Positions 47,370-56,254 of a DNA stretch of 64,000 nucleotides are shown here, one piece after another. Within the stretch, counting starts at the first letter, position 1; every line of letters begins with the position of its first letter. The translations under genes and the position numbers were made by a program. The stretch covers positions 124,001 to 188,000 of the forward strand of contig NZ_BMTN01000010.1 of assembly GCF_014649695.1 (NCBI RefSeq), given 5' to 3'. The notes under the pieces are model-generated. The model was not told where the DNA came from. It saw only the letters and a program-made list of their open reading frames with translations, and ran no database searches. Source of the stretch: Streptomyces kurssanovii. GTDB taxonomy: Bacteria > Actinomycetota > Actinomycetes > Streptomycetales > Streptomycetaceae.

Positions 47370-48872
47370 CTATCCCTTACCGCTCACCGGGTCGTTCAGG
47401 CGGTTGGCCGTGTGCACGGCCCGCAGCACCGCGGCCGCCTTGTTACGGCATTCCGTGTCCTCGGCCACCGGGTCGGAGTCCGCGACCACACCCGCGCCGG
47501 CCTGCACGTACGCCGTGCCGTCGCGCAGCAGGGCGGTACGGATGGCGATGGCGGTGTCGGAGTCGCCGGCGAAGTCCAGGTAGCCGACGCAGCCGCCGTA
47601 CAGGCCGCGGCGCGACGGCTCGAGCTCGTCGATGATCTGCATGGCCCGGGGCTTGGGCGCCCCGGAGAGGGTGCCGGCCGGGAAGCAGGCGGTGAGCACG
47701 TCGAAGGCGGTGCGGCCCTCGGCCACCTTGCCGGTGACGGTGGAGACGATGTGCATGACGTGGGAGTACCGCTCGATCGACATGAAGTCGACGACCTCGA
47801 CACTGCCCGGCTCGCAGACGCGGCCCAGGTCGTTGCGGCCCAGGTCGACGAGCATCAGGTGCTCGGCGCGCTCCTTGGGGTCGGCGAGCAGCTCGTCCGC
47901 GAGGTCGTTGTCCTCCTGGGGCGTGGCGCCGCGGGGCCGGGTGCCGGCGATCGGGTGGACCATGGCGTGCCCGTCCTCGACCTTGACGAGGGCTTCGGGG
48001 CTGGAGCCGACGACATCGAACCCCTCGAAGCGGAAGAGGTACATGTACGGCGAGGGATTGGTGGCCCGCAGGACCCGGTAGACGTCGAGCGCGCTTGCGG
48101 CGCAGGGGGTCTCGAACCGCTGCGAGGGCACCACCTGGAAGGCCTCGCCGGCCCGGATGCGCTCCTTGACGTCCTCGACGGCGGCCTGGTAGTCGGTGCC
48201 GCCCCACAGGGCGGAGAACTCGGGCAGCTCGGAGGCGGGCAGCGCGGTGGGCGGGGAGGCCAGCGGCCGGGCGAGGTCGGCCTGCATGGCGTCGAGGCGG
48301 GCCACGGCGCCGGCGTAGGCCTCGTCGACGCCGGTGTCGAGGTCGTTGTGATTGATCGCGTTGGCGATCAGCAGGACCGTGCCGTCCCAGTGGTCGAGGA
48401 CCGCGAGGTCCGAGGTGAGGAGCATGGTCAGCTCGGGGAGCTTCAGGTCGTCGCGCTCGCCGGGGCCGATCTTCTCCAGCCGTCGCACGATGTCGTAGCC
48501 GAGGTAGCCGACCATGCCGCCGGTGAAGGGCGGCATGCCGGACGCGAGAGCGCGCGGCGTGTGCAGGGTCTCGACGGTCTCGCGCAGCGCGTGCAGCGGG
48601 TCCCCGTCCGTGGGGACACCGACCGGAGCGTTGCCCAGCCAGTGCGCCCGGTCGTCGCGGACCGTCAGCGTGGCGTCGGAGCGCACTCCGATGAAGGAGT
48701 AGCGGGACCAGGAACGTCCGTTCTCCGCGGACTCGAGCAGGAAGGTGCCGGGGCGCTCCCCGGCGAGCTTGCGGTAGAGCCCGACGGGCGTGTCGCCGTC
48801 CGCGAGCAGCCGGCGGCTCACCGGGATGACGCGGCGGTCGGCGGCGAGCTTGCGGAACGTCTCGAGATCCAT
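47370..48872 (-). CDS. trpE: anthranilate synthase component I
   Basis: A 500-residue chorismate-using enzyme that makes anthranilate. The N-terminal half carries the tryptophan feedback site ([16 protein letters not shown] near residues 47-62). Catalytic-domain blocks are [70 protein letters not shown] and [14 protein letters not shown]. No trpG (glutaminase) is adjacent; it must be supplied elsewhere or by pabA. The ATG at 48872 is 11 bp after the hisI stop, so hisI and trpE are likely co-transcribed. I see no leader peptide or attenuator. Confidence 0.96.
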   Translation of the reverse strand: MDLETFRKLAADRRVIPVSRRLLADGDTPVGLYRKLAGERPGTFLLESAENGRSWSRYSFIGVRSDATLTVRDDRAHWLGNAPVGVPTDGDPLHALRETVETLHTPRALASGMPPFTGGMVGYLGYDIVRRLEKIGPGERDDLKLPELTMLLTSDLAVLDHWDGTVLLIANAINHNDLDTGVDEAYAGAVARLDAMQADLARPLASPPTALPASELPEFSALWGGTDYQAAVEDVKERIRAGEAFQVVPSQRFETPCAASALDVYRVLRATNPSPYMYLFRFEGFDVVGSSPEALVKVEDGHAMVHPIAGTRPRGATPQEDNDLADELLADPKERAEHLMLVDLGRNDLGRVCEPGSVEVVDFMSIERYSHVMHIVSTVTGKVAEGRTAFDVLTACFPAGTLSGAPKPRAMQIIDELEPSRRGLYGGCVGYLDFAGDSDTAIAIRTALLRDGTAYVQAGAGVVADSDPVAEDTECRNKAAAVLRAVHTANRLNDPVSGKG

Positions 48873-48883
48873 GGCGCCAGACC

Positions 48884-49246
48884 CTACTTGTCCAGGAGTA
48901 CGTCGGCGTCGAAACAGGTGCGGGCCCCCGTGTGGCAGGCGGCGCCGACCTGGTCGACCTTGACCAGGACGGTGTCGGCGTCGCAGTCGAGCGCCACCGA
49001 CCTGACGTGCTGGAAGTGGCCGGACGTGTCGCCCTTGACCCAGTACTCCTGGCGACTGCGGGACCAGTAGGTGCAGCGGCCGGTGGTCAGGGTGCGGTGC
49101 AGGGCCTCGTCGTCCATCCACCCGAGCATCAGCACCTCACCGGTGTCGTACTGCTGGGCGATGGCGGGAATCAGGCCGTCCGGGCTCCGCTTGAGGCGGG
49201 CGGCGATGGCCGGGTCGAGGCTGCTTTCGGGGACACTGCTGGTCAT
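48884..49246 (-). CDS. hisI: phosphoribosyl-AMP cyclohydrolase
   Basis: A 120-residue enzyme for the third step of histidine synthesis. The family blocks are [34 protein letters not shown] and [21 protein letters not shown] with the zinc cysteines, ending TCFDADVLL. It is monofunctional: no HisE domain is fused. The ATG at 49246 gives MTSSVPESS; another ATG at 49255 is possible, and neither has a strong ribosome site. It stands apart from the other his genes (57.4-63.2 kb) and next to trpE. Confidence 0.95.
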   Translation of the reverse strand: MTSSVPESSLDPAIAARLKRSPDGLIPAIAQQYDTGEVLMLGWMDDEALHRTLTTGRCTYWSRSRQEYWVKGDTSGHFQHVRSVALDCDADTVLVKVDQVGAACHTGARTCFDADVLLDK

Positions 49247-49330
49247 ACGGGCCATTGTGCCGTGTCGAACCCGGTGACCGGCGGTGAGTCCACTGGGCGG
49301 ACCCGGTGCCCCCGCCGTACGCTGGCGGGC

Positions 49331-49963
49331 ATGTCGACCCATGCCAAGCGTGAACGACTCCTGTTCGCAGACCTGTTGGAGGCGTCGGGCCCGGACGCGC
49401 CGACCTTGTGCCACGGCTGGCTCACCAGGAACCTGGCGGCCCATGTGGTGATGCGTGAGCGGAGGCCCGACGCGGCGGGCGGGATACTGCTCAGCGCCCT
49501 CAAGGAGCGGGCGGACCGGATCCAGGCCGAGTTCGCCGCCAAGCCGTACGAGGAGCTGGTGCACCTGATCCGTACGGGGCCGCCGCGGATGTCCCTGTAC
49601 GGGATCAAGCAGATCGACGAGGCCGCGAACACGGTGGAGTTCTTCGTCCACGCGGAGGACGTGCGACGGGCACAGCCGGAGTGGACCCCGCGCGAGCTGG
49701 ACCGGGTCTTCGAGAACGCCCTGTGGGCGCGGCTCGAGAAGGCCGCCCGGCTGCTGGGCCGCAAGTCGCCGGTCGGTCTGGTGCTGCGCAGGTCGAACGG
49801 CCAGACGGCGGTGGCGCACAAGGGAACGCCTGTGGTGACGGTGACCGGCGAGGCGGGCGAGTTGACGCTGTTCGCGTTCGGGCGGCAGGACGCGGCGCGG
49901 GTGGAACTGGACGGGGACAAGGACGCGATCACCCGGCTGAGCGGGGCCGCACTCGGGTTCTAG
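49331..49963 (+). CDS. TIGR03085-type mycothiol-dependent-fold metal-binding protein
   Basis: A 210-residue actinobacterial protein of the DinB-like/mycothiol maleylpyruvate isomerase superfamily (TIGR03085). The helical bundle carries [20 protein letters not shown] (about 28-47) and [16 protein letters not shown] (about 109-124), where the spaced histidines suit a metal site. The enzymatic role is unknown. The ATG at 49331 starts [16 protein letters not shown], a typical beginning. Its last codons are part of a terminator hairpin. Confidence 0.85.
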   Translation: MSTHAKRERLLFADLLEASGPDAPTLCHGWLTRNLAAHVVMRERRPDAAGGILLSALKERADRIQAEFAAKPYEELVHLIRTGPPRMSLYGIKQIDEAANTVEFFVHAEDVRRAQPEWTPRELDRVFENALWARLEKAARLLGRKSPVGLVLRRSNGQTAVAHKGTPVVTVTGEAGELTLFAFGRQDAARVELDGDKDAITRLSGAALGF

Positions 49964-49976
49964 TGCGGCCCCGCTC
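49939..49976. terminator. hairpin terminator overlapping a stop codon
   Basis: Perfect 15-bp arms (49939-49953 and 49962-49976) with an 8-base loop. The left arm lies in the last codons of the TIGR03085 gene and the right arm starts inside its TAG. The convergent symporter gene ends at 49985, so it may serve both. Confidence 0.8.
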
Positions 49977-49984
49977 CCGTGCCG

Positions 49985-51643
49985 TCAGCGGCCCCGGGCC
50001 CACTCGGCGTACGCGTCCTGCGGTTCAGGGGCCACGGCCGGGGGTGCCGGGGGCACGGCCGGGGCCGCGGGGCGCCGCCGGAGGAGTCCCGAGCCGGCCA
50101 GCGCCAGCAGGAAGCCGGCCGGGATGGTGACCAGCCCCGGTGTGTGGAGCGGGAACCAGTGGAAGTCCCGGTCGGGGAAGAGTGAGATCGGTGTGCCGGA
50201 CGCCGCCGGTGACCAGGCCATCAGCACGGCGACCAGCGGCAGCGTCCCGTACACCGCCCAGCGCACCCCGCCCGCGGTGAAGTGCCGGCGGAAGATCGCG
50301 AACAGCAGCACGGGCGGCAGTACGGACGCGGCCCCGGCGAACGCGAACGAGAGCAGCACTTGCGGGTTCCGTCCGACCGTCTGCGTCGCGACGAACACGG
50401 CGAGAGCTCCGACGACGGCGACCGTCCAGCGCGCCAGGCGCACCTCCCCGGCCATCGAGCGGCGTCCCCGGCCGCCCATGCCCGTCGGCCCGGCGAGGTC
50501 ACGTGCGAAGGCCGACGCGGCGGCGAGGGTGATCCCGGCGACCGTGGACAGGGTGGTGATGAACACGGCGCAGGCGACCACGGCGAACAGCAGGCTGTGC
50601 CGGGGACCGCCGGACTCGGGGTCGAGTGCGGTGGTGACCATGAGCAGGGCCGAGTTGCCTCCCGGGTCGGCGGCGACGATGTTCTTGTGGCCGACGACGG
50701 CGGCGGCGCCGAGGCCGATGACGATGACGCCGGTGCACAGCACGGCGACCGGCCCGACGGCCCAGGCGGCGGCTCGGCGGGCGCTGCGGGTGCCGCGCAA
50801 GGGGTGCAGGCGCATCGTGATGTGGGGCATGCAGGCGGCGCCGAGGACGAGCGTGAGCAGGAAGCCGGTGAGATCGAGCCAGCCGGCGAAGCCGCGCCCG
50901 AACTGCAGGCCCGGCAGGGCGTACGAGTCGCCCTGGCTGCTCTGCCGGGCGGCGTCGAAGAGTGAGAAGGGCGACCAGCCGAAGCGGCTCAGGACGATGC
51001 CGGCGAGCAGCACGACCACGGCGACGACGACGACCGTCTTGAGGATCTGGATGTAGCCGGTGCCGCGCATCCCGCCGAAGGCCGAGTAACAGATCATCAG
51101 GGTGCCGCTGGCGACGGTGCACCCGGTGAGGGCACCTGACGGGAGGTCGAACATGGACGTCATGATCTTGCCGGCGACAGCGAGCTGGACCACGAGCAGC
51201 GGGAACAGGACGACGATCGCCGCGATCCCGAGAGGCAAGCGGACGGAGCGGTCGGCGAGCCGCTCGGTGAGGAAGTCGCCGAGCGTGTAGATCCCGCCGC
51301 CGCGCAGCGGCTTCGCCAGCACCAGCATCACCAGGACCAGCGAGGCGACGGTCGCCATGGCGAAGAGGATGCCGTCCGCCCCCACGAGAGCGACGGAGCC
51401 GGTGGTACTGAGCAGGGTCGCGGCGGAGACGTAGTCCCCGGCGACGGCGAGCCCTCCGCCGACCGGGCCGAGCGTGGCACCGCCGGCGTAGAAGTGCTCC
51501 GGGTCGTCCTGGTCGGCGGCGGCCAGGCCGCACAGCAGAAGCGAGACCGTGACGAACGCGAGGAAGACGACGAGGGCAAGGGAACGGCCCTCGAACCCGG
51601 CATCCGACGCGACGGGCCCGACCAGGTGGATATCAGATGACAT
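49985..51643 (-). CDS. sodium:solute symporter (ActP/SSS family)
   Basis: A 552-residue sodium/solute symporter with about 13 transmembrane helices. Family features include the N-terminal DQDDPEHFYAGGATLGPVGGGLAVAGDYVS region, FDLPSGALTGC, CYSAFGGMRGTGYIQILKT and PHITMRLHPL in the middle. It most resembles monocarboxylate or acetate permeases (ActP-like), but no DUF485 partner gene is present. The C-terminal tail is Pro/Ala-rich. The ATG at 51643 has no clear ribosome site. The neighbouring PucR regulator, on the same strand upstream, may control it. Confidence 0.9.
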   Translation of the reverse strand: MSSDIHLVGPVASDAGFEGRSLALVVFLAFVTVSLLLCGLAAADQDDPEHFYAGGATLGPVGGGLAVAGDYVSAATLLSTTGSVALVGADGILFAMATVASLVLVMLVLAKPLRGGGIYTLGDFLTERLADRSVRLPLGIAAIVVLFPLLVVQLAVAGKIMTSMFDLPSGALTGCTVASGTLMICYSAFGGMRGTGYIQILKTVVVVAVVVLLAGIVLSRFGWSPFSLFDAARQSSQGDSYALPGLQFGRGFAGWLDLTGFLLTLVLGAACMPHITMRLHPLRGTRSARRAAAWAVGPVAVLCTGVIVIGLGAAAVVGHKNIVAADPGGNSALLMVTTALDPESGGPRHSLLFAVVACAVFITTLSTVAGITLAAASAFARDLAGPTGMGGRGRRSMAGEVRLARWTVAVVGALAVFVATQTVGRNPQVLLSFAFAGAASVLPPVLLFAIFRRHFTAGGVRWAVYGTLPLVAVLMAWSPAASGTPISLFPDRDFHWFPLHTPGLVTIPAGFLLALAGSGLLRRRPAAPAVPPAPPAVAPEPQDAYAEWARGR

Positions 51644-51716
51644 GCCGGGTAGATGACCAGGCGTCCGTTACCGCGTACAGCGGCCGGTCCGGCATCGGTG
51701 CCCGCGCACAGGCACG

Positions 51717-51754
51717 GGCACCTCGGGGTGTGCGGCGTCACACCCCGAGGTGCC
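51717..51754 (-). terminator. hairpin terminator after the PucR-type gene
   Basis: Perfect 15-bp arms (51717-51731 and 51740-51754) with an 8-base loop directly follow the regulator's stop codon and precede the symporter start, so the two genes are probably transcribed separately. Confidence 0.85.
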
Positions 51755-51755
51755 G

Positions 51756-53096
51756 TCAACTCTCCAGCAGCCGACGGGCGGTGAGGGCGAGGGAGACCTC
51801 GACGACGTCGGACGGCCGGGACAGCGAGCGGCCGGTGAGCTGTTCGAAGCGGCGGAGCCGGTTGAGGACGGTGTTGCGGTGGCAGTAGAGCCGCGTCGCC
51901 GCGCGCTGCGCGGAGCCCTCGGCGTCGAGCCAGGCCGTGAGCGTGTCGACGAGCAGGTCCCGGTCGGCGGGCTCGATCGCGTACAGCGGCCCCAGTACGC
52001 GCTCGGCGAGCGCTTTGCCGAGAGCCGGGGAGGAGACGACGACCGCGGCCGGCAGGTGGTCGTCGAGGAGGACGACACCGCCGGTGCGGGGGCAGGCCCG
52101 CAGTGCGGTACCGGCGAGTCTTCGCCCCTTGCCGAGCGCGGCGAGACCGGTGACGGCGGAGCCGATCCCCACGCGGACGCCGGGGGCGGCGCTCAGCCCG
52201 GCGGCGACGGCGGCCGGGTCGGCCGGTCCTTGGGGTGCGGCGCCGTCGCCCTCGCCGGGGCCGTCCTCGTGGCCGCCGTCCTCGTCGCAGCGGCGGGGAC
52301 CGGACGCCGGGCCGTCCACCAGGTGCACGATCCCCAGTTCGGCCTCCGGGGTGGAGTGCCACACCACAGGGGTGCCGGACGGCAGGGTGACCAGCGGGCC
52401 GGGCGCGTGCGGATGGGCGGAGGCGGCCGCGATCACGACGAAGCGGCCGTCCTCCGGCAGTTCGAGCATCGCCGACGCGTCGGGCAGGTCGGTGATCCGG
52501 GCGGTGCCGTCGAGCAGCGCCGCCGTCATCAGCCGCAGGCGGTTCTCACGCCGCCACGCCATCCGGCGTTCGGCCTGGCGGTAGGCCTCGGTGACGAGGG
52601 CGCAGTGTTCGTCGACGAAGTTCCAGACGTCCGCGGCGACGTGGACGAGCAGCCGTATGTCCTCCGGGTGGCGGCGTGCCGTCTCGTCCACCAGACCCTG
52701 CCACACCATGGCCCCGCCGAGCCGGAACGCGTGCAGGACGGCGTCGAGCGGCACGCTCTGCTCGGCCCGTGCGGCGCCGATGGAGCGCGAGGTGCGCCGG
52801 GCGATGTCGCGGCTCTCGCGGGGGCGGATCAGGGAGGCGATGTTGTGGCGCAGCGACTGGTACACCTCCTGCCACACCTCTGTCGCGTCGGCTTCGATCG
52901 CGGCCCGGTAGGCGGGTTCCTGCTCGCGCAGCTCGCTGACGAGGGTGGTGGTCAGGCCGGCCACGTCGTCCAGCAGTACCTGGGCGGCGCGGTGCAGTAC
53001 GGCGATCGCCTCGGCGTCCAGCAGGGAGCGGGAGCGGGGCAGAACCGCGTGGGGCGTGGGAACCGCCCTGACGCGCGAACGTACGAGATTCGACAT
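51756..53096 (-). CDS. PucR/CdaR-family transcriptional regulator
   Basis: A 446-residue regulator. The N-terminal 180 residues form a helical sensor-like domain (TTLVSELREQEPAYRAAI and so on), the middle is a GGDEF-like-fold PucR linker, and the C-terminus has the PucR helix-turn-helix (AQRAATRLYCHRNTVLNRLRRFEQLTGRSL). Such proteins usually activate catabolic or transport genes nearby; the sodium symporter downstream is the obvious candidate target. The ATG at 53096 fits MSNLVRSRV. An inverted repeat at 53184-53199 lies in its promoter region. Confidence 0.88.
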   Translation of the reverse strand: MSNLVRSRVRAVPTPHAVLPRSRSLLDAEAIAVLHRAAQVLLDDVAGLTTTLVSELREQEPAYRAAIEADATEVWQEVYQSLRHNIASLIRPRESRDIARRTSRSIGAARAEQSVPLDAVLHAFRLGGAMVWQGLVDETARRHPEDIRLLVHVAADVWNFVDEHCALVTEAYRQAERRMAWRRENRLRLMTAALLDGTARITDLPDASAMLELPEDGRFVVIAAASAHPHAPGPLVTLPSGTPVVWHSTPEAELGIVHLVDGPASGPRRCDEDGGHEDGPGEGDGAAPQGPADPAAVAAGLSAAPGVRVGIGSAVTGLAALGKGRRLAGTALRACPRTGGVVLLDDHLPAAVVVSSPALGKALAERVLGPLYAIEPADRDLLVDTLTAWLDAEGSAQRAATRLYCHRNTVLNRLRRFEQLTGRSLSRPSDVVEVSLALTARRLLES

Positions 53097-53183
53097 GGGC
53101 GGCCTCCACCAGGAGTCGGCTCGCTCCGGCGCGCGGCGTGGGACACGACCGCACCGGATCTACCTGACGCTCGCAGAATGGCA

Positions 53184-53199
53184 TACCGCCCAGTCGGTA
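53184..53199. promoter_or_regulatory. operator-like inverted repeat upstream of the PucR-type gene
   Basis: TACCG and CGGTA arms enclose CCCAGT (53184-53199), 88 bp upstream of the regulator start. The arms are those of the site before pyk (266-277), but with a 6-bp spacer. Confidence 0.35.
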
Positions 53200-53254
53200 C
53201 CCAGGGGTTTGCGGCATAGTTCTCATCACGGTCCAGCAACGCAGGCGGTCGGCG

Positions 53255-56047
53255 TCAGGCGCCGGAGCGCTCCAGCAGACGTGCCAGTTCGGTCCTCGAA
53301 CGCACTCCGAGCAGCGCGAACACGTTCCGGAGATGGTGATCGACGGTCCTCGTGCTGACCGACAGCCGCAGGGCGACCTCCCGGTTGGTCGCGCCTTCCG
53401 CGACATGGTGGGCGATACGCCGCTGCTGCGGCGTGAGCCGGTCCAGCGGGCCGCCCCCGGAGTCGCCGGACACCGCCTCGCCGGCGGCCCGCAGCTCACC
53501 TCCGGCGCGTTCGGCCCAGCCGCGTGCTCCGCAGCGCTCGAACGCGACGAGCGCGTCCCGCAGCGGGCCGCGCGCCTCCCGCGTCCTGCGGCGCCGGCGC
53601 AGCCACTGCCCGTACAGCAGCAGGGTGCGGGCCCGCTCGAAGTCTCCGCCGGCCCGCTCGTGGTGGGCCAGCGCCTCCTCGTAGCGGGCGGCGGCCTCCT
53701 CCGGCGGGGCGACGAGAGCCCGGCAGCGGGCGAGCTGTGCGGGCGCGAGCGGGTCGGCGGTGCTCGCCGCCCACGCCCCGAGCTCCTCCACGGCGACGGC
53801 CGTTCCTTCGGTGCGGCCCGCGAGGACGGCCGCCTCCACGAAGCACGGCACGGCGAGCATCATGACCGCGAAGTGACCGCGCCGCGGGCCGGGTACGACA
53901 AGGGGCCGCAGCCGCGCGGCGGCCTCCGCGCACCGGCCCGCCGCCAGGTCCGTCCGGGCCACCGCCCACACCGCGAGGCTCGCGGCCTGGGCCAGCCCGT
54001 GCGCCGCGGCGGTCGAGCCTGCGGCGGCGGCGTGCTCGGCGCAGGCCTCGGCGTCGCCCTCCAGGGACGCGGTCAGGGCGAGTACGGCGTGCAGATGCGC
54101 GGCGCTGTTGCGCCGGCCCAGCTCGAGGGCGGCGCGCAGTCCCTCGAGCGCGTGCACCCGGGCCCGGGCGTGCCGGCCGGCGCGCAGTTCGCCGTACGCG
54201 AGGTGCTCCAGTGCCCGGGGCAGCATCATCCGGGGCCCGTGGACCCGTACGGCGGCCAGCGCCCTGGCGCCCGCCCGGCAGGCGGCGTCCACATCGCCGA
54301 CGACGAGCGCGGCGGCGGCCGACCGCAGCAGTACGGACGGGTCCCCAGCGTGTCCGGACGCCTCGACGCATTCCCGCAGCAGTGCCTGGCCGGTGCCGGT
54401 CCGTCCCGCGAAGACGGCCAGCATGCCCGCGACATACCTGCCGAGCGCCTCGTGGCCGTCCGGGCCGCCCGGCTGGGCGCGGGAGGCCGTGGCGGAACGC
54501 GGGGAACGGTCCGGGCCCGGCGCGTCCGTCACCGCCTCCGGGACCCGGGCGAGCGCGTCCACGTAACCGTGCGGGTCGCCCATGGCCCAGGCGGCGTCCG
54601 CGGCGGCGAGCAGGGCGGCGGTCGAGCGGTCGGCGTCGTCGTCGGCCAGGAGCGCGGCAGCGGCGAGCAGGGACTCACGGGCGTCGGCCACCGGACCGTC
54701 GCACAGGGCGATCAGCCCGCGTACATGGTGGGCCCGGCCGGAAGCGGGGACGGCACGGACCCGGGCCAGCAGCGCGCGGGCCCGGCCGGGCTCGCCGTCC
54801 AGCCAGGCGTGCTCGGCCGCGGCCGAGAACCGTACGCCCCGCAGGGTCTCGTCGGCGGTGAGTTCCGCGGCCCGCGCGAGGGCCGTGGCCCGGTCGGTGT
54901 GCGGCCGGGGGGCGGTGGCCGCGCCCGCCAGCGCGTCGGCGAGGAACGGGTCGTAGCCGCCTGCCGCGCAGGCCCGTTGGACCAGCCGCGGCAGGGTGAG
55001 GTGCGGCCCGTCGAGGGCGGCGGCCAGCAGCCGGTGCGCGGCGCGCCGGCGCGGCAGCGGCGTGCGGCGCAGTACGGCGGTTCGCAGCAGCGGATGGGTG
55101 AAGCGGACCCGGGTGCCGTCGTTGTGGAGCGTGCCCGTGCGCTCGGCGGGGAGCAGGCGGTCGGCGTCGACGCCGGCCAGGCGGGCCGCGCGCAGCAGCA
55201 GGGCGGCGTCTGCGCCGGCGCCTTCGGGTTCGTGTTCCTCCGCGGCCGCGGCGAGGAGCAGCAGGAGCCGGGTGTCCGGGGGCAGCACCTCGGCGCGGGC
55301 GGCGTACGCGTCCAGGATGTGCTCCGCGCCGGGGAGGGGGTGCGGCAGCGGGACGTGGCCGGCGAGCTGGTCGGGCGTCAGCCGCGCCGTGAGCGCGGTC
55401 AGCAGCCCCGGGTTGCCCGCTGCCTCCCGGCGCAGCTCGTCCCGTACCAGCGGGTCGGCACGGCCTTCCGTCAGCCGGTCGATCAGCGCGCCGGCGGCCG
55501 TGTCGTCGAGCGGTCCGAGCCGCAGCCGGGGCAGTCCGGTGAAGGCGTCCCCGCCGCCGGGATCGTCGGTCGCGGTGAGCACGACGGCGGCGCGGTCGCG
55601 CGGGGCGAGGCGGCGGGCGGCGAAGCCGAGGGCGATGCGCGAGTCGCGGTCCCAGGCGTGGGCGTCGTCGACGCAGAGCAGCAGCGGGCCGTGGGAGCCG
55701 AGGGTTCTGAGCAGCTCCAGCAGCGCGGTGGGCGCTGTTCCCGCGCGGGTCACGTCGTCGGCCGGCCCCGGCAGGGGTCCGGGCGCCGAGCAGAGCAGGG
55801 CGTGGAGTCCGCTGTACGGCAGCCGGGCTTCGGCGGGGGCGGCACGCGTGTGGAGCACCGTCCCCTCGCGCTGGTTGCCGACGGCGTGCCGCGCGAGTGC
55901 GCTGCGGCCGAGGCCGGGCGGCCCGCTGATCACGAGGGTGCTGCCGCGGCCGTCACGCAGACGGCCCGACAGCTCGTCGAGCAGGGCGAGTTCACCGCTT
56001 CGGCCGTACAGCCGAAGGGGACTGTGCACGGTCGTCGATGGATTCAC
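53255..56047 (-). CDS. large LuxR-family regulator with ATPase domain (LAL type)
   Basis: A 930-residue regulator. An N-terminal AAA/NACHT-like ATPase (about 15-300) has Walker A GPPGLGRS, with Arg instead of the usual Lys, and Walker B LLLCVDDAHAWD. The middle (about 330-840) is TPR-like helical repeats, and the C-terminus is a LuxR helix-turn-helix (LTPQQRRIAHHVAEGATNRE, VSTRTVDHHLRNVFALLGV). LAL regulators typically activate secondary metabolism or sugar uptake in response to a ligand; no pathway is adjacent here. The GTG at 56047 is preferred; a TTG at 56056 with GGGAG very close is an alternative. It precedes the PucR-type gene by 158 bp. Confidence 0.88.
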   Translation of the reverse strand: MNPSTTVHSPLRLYGRSGELALLDELSGRLRDGRGSTLVISGPPGLGRSALARHAVGNQREGTVLHTRAAPAEARLPYSGLHALLCSAPGPLPGPADDVTRAGTAPTALLELLRTLGSHGPLLLCVDDAHAWDRDSRIALGFAARRLAPRDRAAVVLTATDDPGGGDAFTGLPRLRLGPLDDTAAGALIDRLTEGRADPLVRDELRREAAGNPGLLTALTARLTPDQLAGHVPLPHPLPGAEHILDAYAARAEVLPPDTRLLLLLAAAAEEHEPEGAGADAALLLRAARLAGVDADRLLPAERTGTLHNDGTRVRFTHPLLRTAVLRRTPLPRRRAAHRLLAAALDGPHLTLPRLVQRACAAGGYDPFLADALAGAATAPRPHTDRATALARAAELTADETLRGVRFSAAAEHAWLDGEPGRARALLARVRAVPASGRAHHVRGLIALCDGPVADARESLLAAAALLADDDADRSTAALLAAADAAWAMGDPHGYVDALARVPEAVTDAPGPDRSPRSATASRAQPGGPDGHEALGRYVAGMLAVFAGRTGTGQALLRECVEASGHAGDPSVLLRSAAAALVVGDVDAACRAGARALAAVRVHGPRMMLPRALEHLAYGELRAGRHARARVHALEGLRAALELGRRNSAAHLHAVLALTASLEGDAEACAEHAAAAGSTAAAHGLAQAASLAVWAVARTDLAAGRCAEAAARLRPLVVPGPRRGHFAVMMLAVPCFVEAAVLAGRTEGTAVAVEELGAWAASTADPLAPAQLARCRALVAPPEEAAARYEEALAHHERAGGDFERARTLLLYGQWLRRRRRTREARGPLRDALVAFERCGARGWAERAGGELRAAGEAVSGDSGGGPLDRLTPQQRRIAHHVAEGATNREVALRLSVSTRTVDHHLRNVFALLGVRSRTELARLLERSGA

Positions 56048-56174
56048 GCCCGGCAACTTACTCCCGCGTAACTACCCTCCGGAAGGGTCCGGTCCGCGCT
56101 TCGCGGCCCTGGCCCGTCGCGCTGGGCACGGTCCCACCGTGAGCCGCTTCGAGCTGTGCGCCCGCACAGCACGA

Positions 56175-56202
56175 TGCCGGTGGCGGTCGTCCGCCACCGG
56201 CA
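56175..56202 (-). terminator. hairpin terminator after the polyester-hydrolase gene
   Basis: Perfect 12-bp arms (56175-56186 and 56191-56202) with a 4-base loop, about 52 bp beyond the stop codon of the lipase/cutinase-like gene. Confidence 0.8.
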
Positions 56203-56254
56203 ACGTCATGTCGTCCGGGTAGAGCCGCTCCGGACCGGAGCCGCTCCCGATGGG

